Shown here: piece after piece, positions 56,490 to 64,000 of the stretch | How the letters are laid out: the number at the start of each line of letters is the position of its first letter | Numbering within the stretch: the stretch's first letter is position 1 | Origin: Delphinapterus leucas | Lineage: Eukaryota; Chordata; Mammalia; Artiodactyla; Monodontidae | Length of the DNA stretch: 64,000 bases | Assembly: GCF_002288925.2 (NCBI RefSeq) | Contig: NW_022098001.1 | Coordinates: 13,858,108-13,922,107 of the forward strand | Reading direction: 5' to 3' | Made by a program: the position numbers and the translations under genes | The notes under the pieces: generated by a model | Databases searched by the model: none | Seen by the model: only the letters and a program-made list of their open reading frames with translations | What the model was told of the DNA's origin: nothing

Positions 56490-56700
56490 ACTAATTTTTA
56501 CTGAGCACTTACTGTGTGTACTCTCATCTGACCCTCACAACAGCCCAGTGAGGTAGGCATCATTATTCCCTCTCACAAGGGAAGGTTCAGGGATATAAAA
56601 AATTAAGTTAACTTGTCCACGGCCACAGTACTTCTGAGTGCCATAGACCAGCCTTTGGTTCTGGCCCACCTGACTCCAAAGCCCCCAGTCTGCTGCCTCC
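56490..56700 (-). repeat. MIR: MIR SINE (minus strand)
   Basis: 'ttactgagcacttactgtgtg', 'tcacaacagcccagtgaggtaggcatcattattccc' and 'ggcccacctgactccaaagccc' are in reversed MIR order. Confidence 0.8.
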
Positions 56701-56704
56701 TGCC

Positions 56705-57675
56705 AGGGGGATCTGAGGGGGCACTAGGAGCCTTCCAGGCTAAGGATTTGGACTTCATGTGGAAGGCAATGTAAGACCATCAGAGCTTTAGTAAGAAACT
56801 AAGGACATAATCAGAGTAATGCTCTAAGGACAGAACACTTCAAACCGTGGGTCACTACTTACTAGGAATCAATTTAAGTAGGTTTTGACTAGCACTTTTT
56901 TTTCCAAATAAAAGGATAGAATGGAATGGAATGGAAGAGAATAGAATATATCAGAATGCATCTCACATAGATTAAAATACAATTTCATAAAACTTTTGTC
57001 TCACTTTAGATAGATAACATACAGGTAAGGAAGTAGATGACTAGATAGATATACAGCAGAGAGATGTATGCGTATACTGTGCTGTCATCTAAAATGAATT
57101 TCTTACTGTGAGCCAGTTCTAAGAAGATTGCCAGGAGTATAAGTATACAGGTCTGATTGGAGGAAGAGTGCCTGGGGGTAGGGAAACCAGTTAGAGGATA
57201 TTTGCAGATTTTTGTAATGGACAAGGGTTTGAACTGGGGTAGTAGCAGCAGGATTCAACAGAAAGGATTTTGTGCAACAGATACACGTTTTCTCGGACTT
57301 AATCTGCACTGGAACATCATTAACCTGTTCTCTCTGCCCTCAATAGGGATCCCTCGAAGGCCCCTTCTGACTTGCCTGACTACTTCCCCACTATCAGGAG
57401 GCTTAACTTCTATCTTGTGCCCCTCCCTAGGGCTCAAGCAAAGTAGTCTTTGATGTGTAGATTTGTTTTAAAGGAATGAAACTAACTCCTCTCTACTTAG
57501 TAATCTGTCTGTTACAAAGCAGTGCCCTGACTTTGGAGAGAAAACATTAGGCAAGCCCAGAGAGGTGCTAGGCCATAAAGATGGTCTTTTCCACTGGGCT
57601 CATTGTTAGAGGCTGTCCTGCTCTCTCAGTAGCTCTGCAATTCTGTCGCCTCCACCTTGGGCTCCCATTCCACCC
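56705..57675. other. Unassigned, short (AATGG)n
   Basis: A brief (ggaat)n run lies at about 56918-56938. The frames at 57006-57453 have no domains. Confidence 0.4.
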
Positions 57676-57679
57676 TCTC

Positions 57680-57870
57680 AACATCCTTGCCAAGCCATTA
57701 CTGTATTACTAACCCCATTTTTTAACATATGAAGAAACTGACAGAGAAGATAAAGAATGCCTTCAAGTACCCCCATCCTCAGCTAGTAAACTGGGGAAGT
57801 GAGACTGAAACCAAGGCCCATGTGACTTCTAAAGCCACATGTTCACCGCCATTAGTACGCTGCCTTTCAT
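57680..57870 (-). repeat. MIR: MIR SINE (minus strand)
   Basis: 'cattttttaacatatgaagaaactgacagagaag' and 'actgaaaccaaggcccatgtgacttctaaagcc' are a diverged reversed MIR. Confidence 0.6.
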
Positions 57871-58049
57871 GAAATTATGTTTCCTTTAGATTAAGAAAGT
57901 TATCTTTTTAAATTTTTATTTTAGTTGATTATACCATAGAAAGCTAAAGATATCACTAGCCATGAGAGGAGAGAAGATAACCTTAAGATAAATAATGAAA
58001 ACACATAAAATGTAGTATGGCACAAAAAAATGAACATGAGTTTTGCAGT

Positions 58050-58195
58050 TAGACCCAAGTTCAAAACCCAGGTTGTTTGACCTTGGGCAAGTAACTTTAG
58101 CTCTCTGTCCCTATTTCTTCACATGTGACAATTCAATAAAATAAGTTATACAAAGAGCTCAGAATATGGCAGGTGTGCAATAAATTATACTATAG
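58050..58195 (+). repeat. MIR: MIR SINE (plus strand)
   Basis: 'gacccaagttcaaaacccagg', 'tgaccttgggcaagtaactttagctctctgtc' and 'gaatatggcaggtgtgcaataaat' are in forward MIR order. Confidence 0.8.
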
Positions 58196-58199
58196 ACAT

Positions 58200-58622
58200 G
58201 AGAATACTATACCTGACACAGGCATTGCCATGAGGCATTCTGAGACCTCAATGCCAGGTTGACAAGAGGATGGAAACCATTCCAGTACGACTCAGGCTAA
58301 GAGAACTGACCTGCCCTTGGGCTTATTTGTGGGAAAGGAGTCCACCAGGCAAAATCACATTATTTAAAGGCAAGCTTGGATCTGATCCAGCCTGACACTT
58401 ATACCCAAGGGGCTAGAACTGGAGGCCTAGAAAGGCAGTAAGAACGTGGGAGCTGTGGAGATACTCGCAAGATGTGTCCACAGCTGTGGAGATACTGTCA
58501 AGTGGGTGACAGAATTCCAGACAGACTCATTCATGTTGAAACTTAGCCAGAAACAAGAAAGACAAGGGGCCCATCTCCCAGGAGCAGGGGCCAACATGGG
58601 CCAGGAGCTATCAGGGCCTTTG
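58200..58622. other. Unassigned sequence
   Basis: A short imperfect duplication is built on 'agctgtggagatact' (58450 and 58482). No gene is supported. Confidence 0.4.
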
Positions 58623-58624
58623 TA

Positions 58625-59078
58625 AACTAAGTAATGACCCCCCCAAAAGAAGATATCCATGTCAAATCCCTGGAATCTATTAATGTTACATTATTTGGAA
58701 AAGGGATCTTTACAGACATGATTAACTTTAGGATCTTGAAAGGAGGGGCTTATCCTGGATAATCTGGGTGAGTCCTAAAGGCAATCAGATGGATCCTCAT
58801 AAAATAGACACACAGAGAAGACACACAGGGAAGGCTATGTCAAGACGGAGGCAGAGATTGGAGTGATGAGGCTACAAGTCAAGGAATGCTAAAAGCCACC
58901 AGAAGCCGGAAGAGGCAAGGAGCAGACTGTCCCTTGGAACCTTCAGAGGGAGTGTGGTCCTGCCCACACCTTGATTTCAGACTTCTGGCCTTCAGTACTG
59001 AGAGAATAAATTTCTGTTCTTTTAATCCACCAAGTTTGTAGCAATTTATCTTTGGAAGCCCTAGGAAACTACTAGAGC
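58625..59078 (+). repeat. MaLR-type LTR (MLT1-like)
   Basis: 'ccctggaatctattaatgttac', 'aaaagggatctttacagacatgattaa', 'ttatcctggataatctgggtgag', 'ccacaccttgatttcag', 'agagaataaatttctgttcttttaa' and 'aaactactagag' follow a MaLR LTR from end to end, including its AATAAA. Confidence 0.72.
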
Positions 59079-59079
59079 C

Positions 59080-62000
59080 CTGGACAAGGGTTTGGGGTTT
59101 GTATAAAGTTTCAGCCCAAGAATAGAAATGGAGTTCAATCTAAAAGTAGAAGTCCATCACACAGGGGTTCATCGGGCAGACATCAATGTGGCATTTTGCT
59201 CACTGGATATCAGACTTAGGCCATACCAGACTAATTCCAGATTTAACCATGATGAAGAAGAGTGAGCAAGTCCTGGGACGGCTCAGGGGCTGGTGGGGTT
59301 CATCCTGCAGGTGGGATATTTCAGTACCCACAACCAAGCAGGGCAAACAGGAACTGACAGAGCAATCAGAGACGTTCTGTCAATAAATGATAAATAACTC
59401 ACAGAATATGACTGCGTGCAGTCTGAGATGATGTCCATTTCATAAGAAAAAAAGCCAAAGGCCAGAAAATATGCTGCTTCTTCTATGGAAGGAATCTGTC
59501 CCTTCATTCAAGGGCCAGGCCCATGCCAGCACTGGGGGCACAGAGGTGAGCTCAAGGTCTGCTCTGGCCCTCCTCTGTAGCTTCCACAGCCTCTCCTGGA
59601 GCTGAGACCTCCCTGCATGCTCAGAAGACTCATTCTCCTTCAGCCGAGAGTTTCTGTGGCTTGAACAGACCATTCTGCGCCCATATTAGCAGGAATGGGG
59701 AAAGGAAGACCTTAGCATCTCTACAGGCTTCTAATTCACAGGTCGTTGAGTCAGCCTCACTGTTAGCATACGGTGGGGATTTCCTAGTCCCCAAAAGTAG
59801 TATAAGAGGATTTCAATTTAAATGTTCTCAAAGGCCACACTTCTCCCCCACCTTCCTAGGCACTACAGGAGAAACAAATATGCATCAGTTCCAGCCCCTG
59901 TCCTTCAGGAGTTTGTGTCCTCATACGCAATATGAGGTCTAGACATAATCACTTAAAACTACAGAGCAGTGGGTACCTCCAAATGACACAGACAATCAGA
60001 GACAAAGAACTAGAGGGGGTAAAATAGCTTTTATTGATACGGTCAATCCGGGCATGAAAGGATTCCAAAATGTGGCAATCTGATATTAAATTTATATAAT
60101 TAATTTTATAGCCACTAAAAGCAGTATTATCCAGGATAACCAGTATGATAATGAAATAAGACAATGTAATGGTTGCAATGAAAATCTCTTAATTAAAGAA
60201 TTTCTAAATTGTTTCACTTCTCTGGCCTTAACTGCTTCGTCTGTAAAATGAAAGAGTTTTATACACAATCACTAAAGTCCTTTCCATCCCCCTATAATAT
60301 TCCTTGGGCAGTTCACTGTAAGGGAGACAGTTCTGTTGGCTTTATCCTTAGGGACTTCTGTGAGCTTTTCATGTACGTGGAGAGCGTTTGGATTTTCAGA
60401 AACCTACAGGCATCTTTTTTAAAACTAAAAAGATTGATTGATAGGTGGAAGTGTGACTGAGGAAATGGAGCAAACTGGTCAGCTTAAAACCCGGGCCTCC
60501 TTCCTATGAGGCACTATGGCCAATCGGGGACACAGAAGACTACGAGGCACTAAACCTAAGCCCCGGCCTGTGAGACATTTCTGATGGCCTCCATCCATTT
60601 GGTTCTCAATTTGCTTTTGTTATAACGCCTAGCTGAAATTCCTACTGCCCCACATGGTTCCTCAACTGATCCTTTTTTCTTTTGCTTGAATCAGGTTTAA
60701 CTTTCTGAAGGCTGAAAATCATAAAGCAAAAAATGATATGAAACAAGGAGGAGGGAAGAGGGAGTTGGACTCACAGAACTACAGAAGTGGAAAAATTATT
60801 TTAATGTCAAAGCCTCAAACAAAGGCTCGACTACTGACTCCTCAGAGGGATGATGGGTTTGCGCCACATACATTAGCACTTGCCTCTTCGCACTGATCTG
60901 TTTGTTGGTTGCTATGTGCATGGTGATAAAATGTCCATTTGGGTGGGATCAAAAATTGTATGACCCTCTTAGAGCACATCTGTGAGTACTGACCTTTTGA
61001 ACAAATGACTATAGTTCACCAGGCCTCCGTGCTGTCAGAGGCTGCTTCCCATATACCAACTTTGAGCCTAGCCCTACCATATGGACACATGGGGGTCCAT
61101 GAAAAATAGTGGCCGAGGGGCCTGAAAGCATGAGAAGGTCTGGCAAAAAAGTGACAGGTTTTGTCCAGGCTGCCGAAGAGAAATGTACTTAGGCTAGAAA
61201 GACTGAAGAGGTGCACATCTTCAGAACGTGCCTGTGGATCCAAATACACCCTAACAGATTCTTGAGAGAGCCCCCGGCGGCCGTGTTAACCTTGTCATTG
61301 TTATTGTTAAGAGGCTATGCTCATTTCTGGCACCTAACACTGGACACATTGACAGCAACGGGGTTGATGGAAGAGGAAAGAATCTGTTTTGCAGTTAAAA
61401 AAAAAAACAGTTCTCAGACTTCTCAGGCCATTTGAAATCATGCCAGAGAAGTACTTGATTACGGCATTCCTAAGCTCTCTGCGATGATGCCGCAAGTGGT
61501 GTCCCCCACGTGTGATGATGTATTTCAGGGCCAGAGCTTTCTCAAGATGTTCCAAGCCTGCAGGCTCCTGATCCTTTTTCAAATTACAAAGATGATAGTA
61601 TCCCAGTGAGAGTTGTGACTAGTCTAAACTCTCCACAGCTGTGAGAGATGAATGTACAAATTCCAATAAAGATTCTGCGTGTTATGGACTGAATTTACCT
61701 ACACGGCATCAAGGCCTAACTCAGGACGACTTAAAAGAATCAGAGCTGCTCCCAGTGCTATTTCCATTTCTTCTATAGCATTAGCTGCTGGGAAGCTGGC
61801 GACAGTTCTGTGAAGACGCCTCCCCCCTCACACCCACGCCACTGTCACTGCCCAGCGGTGGGTATCTATTTATCTATCTATTTACTTGGGAAAGTCAACG
61901 GGGCTTTGTTTTCTTATCATGGACACCTTTTCCCTAAAATACTTCCTTGGAATGCTAAGTAAATGTAATAATACACAGCACGCCACTTTTACCGTGTTTA

Positions 62001-62320
62001 ATAATTGTATTGTCTGAAGACTCTTGGCTATACTCCTTTATGAAACATCTGACACTCGGCATGCTTTCCAAGACTGGGAAAGAGTTAAGGGACAAGGATT
62101 CACATCACTGTCTACACATATTAACAATTATAGAGAGAATAAATAAGATTCTTCACTTTGGAAAACAAAAAGACCAAAGGAATATACAATATATTTTTTA
62201 ATTATCTTCTAATATGATTTGCACGAACGCAGACTCTTCCAAAGCCAAGTATACATTCATCACGTACATCCACCTCCATTGCTTAGAGGCCGCTGAAGTT
62301 CACCTGGTATAGCTCCTGAC
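59080..62320. other. Repeat-poor unassigned stretch
   Basis: Small pieces only: a possible plus MIR core near 60205-60255 ('cttaactgcttcgtctgtaaaatgaaag'), an MLT1-like scrap at about 61680-61725 ('tgttatggactgaattt'), and a (tcta)n run near 61864-61885. The 93-codon frame at 59661-59942 and others lack domains. No exon is defensible. Confidence 0.4.
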
Positions 62321-62330
62321 ATCTGGAGAT

Positions 62331-62446
62331 TTTTTTTTTTTTTTTGCCGCTGTGGCTTGTGGGATCTCAGTTACCTCACCAAGGACTAAACCTGGGCCAC
62401 AGCAGTAAAGCCTGAAATCCTAACCACTAGGCCACCAGGGAACTCC
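62331..62446 (-). repeat. Short tRNA-derived SINE (minus strand)
   Basis: The reverse complement begins 'gggagttccctggtggcctagtgg', has B-box-like 'ggtttagtccttgg', and ends in an A tail. A TSD ctg(g/c)agattttt lies at 62323-62334 and 62447-62458 (partly within the T run). Confidence 0.85.
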
Positions 62447-62459
62447 CTGCAGATTTTTA

Positions 62460-64000
62460 ATAGTATGCTATCATCATCCCATTTATCAAACAGCCATACA
62501 CATATGTGATATGTGGCATTTCTCATTGTAGACACTGAACTTGACTTTTCTCACTCTAACGCAAACCAGAAAGACAACACAACTGAGGTCAGAAGACCCA
62601 ATGAACAGTTGAACAAGCTGTAAGTGAAATTCTCAAAACACCAAACCTCTGGATGATCTACACATGATATTCTATTAAAACTGGAGTGGGAGTGGAAGAA
62701 GGAAACAAGCTCCAATTTTTTCCAATATTCATGTAAACAAAACACACAACTAGAAACATTTCCTCTTTTATCTTTTCATAGTCCTTCATGCAAATCTTCT
62801 ACATGCTAAAAGATTCTTTCAGCCACTGGTGGTATACCTCAGATTTCATCTTTTCTAGAGAAAAATCAAATTATTAATTTAAGCCTATTAAACTGTATGG
62901 CAACTATGCATAACTCCCCCAGAACCATATTGCAAGGGCAATTTCAGTATCAAGTGGCTTATTCCTGTCTTTTTTTGGAGGCCAGTTCCAAGTACCATCA
63001 CCCAGCAAAGCAAGTTAGGGAAAAACAAAACAAAACTTTAAAATATTGAGCGGGAAGTCATACAATATGCTAGGATTCTGATAGCTAAAACAAAGAAAGC
63101 TTCAGGGAGTATAACCAGGGCAGCCAGACAGGTAAGTGGAATGTTGCCTTGCTGGGAATATTCAAGGTTGGTCTGATGGTAAACATTAGTGATGTGCTGG
63201 TAAATGCTTGACAACTAACTCTAGTGAGAAAAGTATTTTGTAGCATGTGCAATTTCCCTGGAGTAAGTACACTCAGGAAGCCTGATTCCAAGCTACCCAA
63301 GTGACATCACTAACAGGAAGTTAGGAAGAGATTCACAATAACAACCCACTGTATAGTATTTCAGATACAATAGATGTAAATAACCTCAACAGCGTAAATT
63401 ATAGTAAAATGTAGGGAAATAACTAGACTGTAGTGAATTTTGAGTATTACTTTTGTTTTTTAATATATTTAATTTAATTTTTTAATAATGGTTGCATTTA
63501 ACAGCTGGCTCCCAAAAGTCGAATATTTAAAGGTAGGCTCTACATTCGCTCCATCACACAAGAGCAACCAAGACGTTGCTCTTCAGGGACATTAAAGATA
63601 TTCTGAACAAACAACAAACCAAATAAATGAAGCTACTAATTCAACTCGATTAAACTAGCTCCAGAGTTTCCAAGGCTGCCAACCTCTTTGCTATCCCACG
63701 TTAGAAATACTCAAAGTTCAGGTTTCGGTATGCACAGTATTTACAGCAGTACCATGAAATGACAATACCTTGCATTTTATCACGTATCACACTTTTCAAA
63801 GTAGTGTTTTTACGGCACTGTGGGACAGTCTGGCCCTGCATAGTGAATTTAAATCAGTGGGCAACAGCATTTTAGTGCCTAGTGGGTAAAAAGAGTCCTT
63901 GGGAGCTGTTTGTCCAAGAGAGAGGGGCAGGGGTGGAGCTGGGAGCCCGTCAAGGAAGCCCGGAGGCTGGTCGGTGGCCCCACAGTTGCCGGTTCCCTCC
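62460..64000. other. Unassigned, GC-rich last 100 bases
   Basis: No repeat or gene is recognised. The terminal 90-100 bases ('gggagcccgtcaagg...ggtcggtggccccacag') become GC-rich with several CpGs. This could be the edge of a promoter or exon lying beyond the window. Confidence 0.35.

Overview
This is mammalian nuclear DNA with no recognisable complete host gene. The lineage call is a whale or dolphin (Cetacea). It rests on many tRNA-derived CHR-type SINEs that open with a 'cttccctggtgg' A-box end. These include the young 'gccgatgcagggga ... gcccgcgtaccgcaaaa' subfamily that I associate with cetaceans. L1 3' ends of an artiodactyl/cetacean type, older mammalian repeats (MIR, L2, MER5, MaLR LTRs, L1M) and one class I endogenous retrovirus fit the same picture. 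Almost every open reading frame here is a piece of a transposable element or a chance frame.

Layout. 1-3.4 kb: mostly unassigned sequence with a MIR and a minus-strand SINE. 3.4-7.1 kb: a 5'-truncated L1 (minus) with clean target-site duplications (TSDs), an old plus-strand L1 3' UTR split by a SINE, and an inverted copy of the L1's own target that lacks the L1. 8-14 kb: AT-rich microsatellite, MIRs, old L1 ends, and a composite L1 that appears to carry a 3'-transduced segment. 14-27 kb: SINEs, a Tigger-like MITE with intact ends, MaLR LTR pieces, L2-like DNA, two more L1 fragments, and one weak candidate exon on the minus strand near 17.1 kb. 27-33 kb: repeat-poor, with a good CTCF-like motif at 29.86 kb. 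33-39 kb: SINEs, an L1, a TC/AC microsatellite and MIRs. 39.5 kb: a solo LTR with a perfect 4-bp TSD. 41.8-42.3 kb: a second, unrelated LTR-like stretch.

45.4-54.5 kb holds a degraded class I provirus of the same LTR family. It has a 5' LTR, a primer-binding site complementary to tRNA-Ile, gag, protease, reverse transcriptase (RT), RNase H, integrase, a polypurine tract and a 3' LTR. The env gene is essentially absent, and every gene carries stops and frameshifts. The provirus is layered. Two SINEs landed one after the other in the 5' LTR. A hAT DNA transposon split the RT catalytic YVDD codons. That transposon itself took a SINE and a 27-nt piece of U6 snRNA with its own TSD. A 68-bp patch near the 3' end is made of two separate pol segments. 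54.5-64 kb holds old L1, MIR, L2 and MaLR pieces and a repeat-poor end whose last 100 bases become GC-rich.

The window therefore describes a succession of insertion events rather than a gene pathway. The strongest observations are the nested retroviral locus, the U6 fragment, the templated patch, the inverted 'empty site' and the L1 3' transduction.
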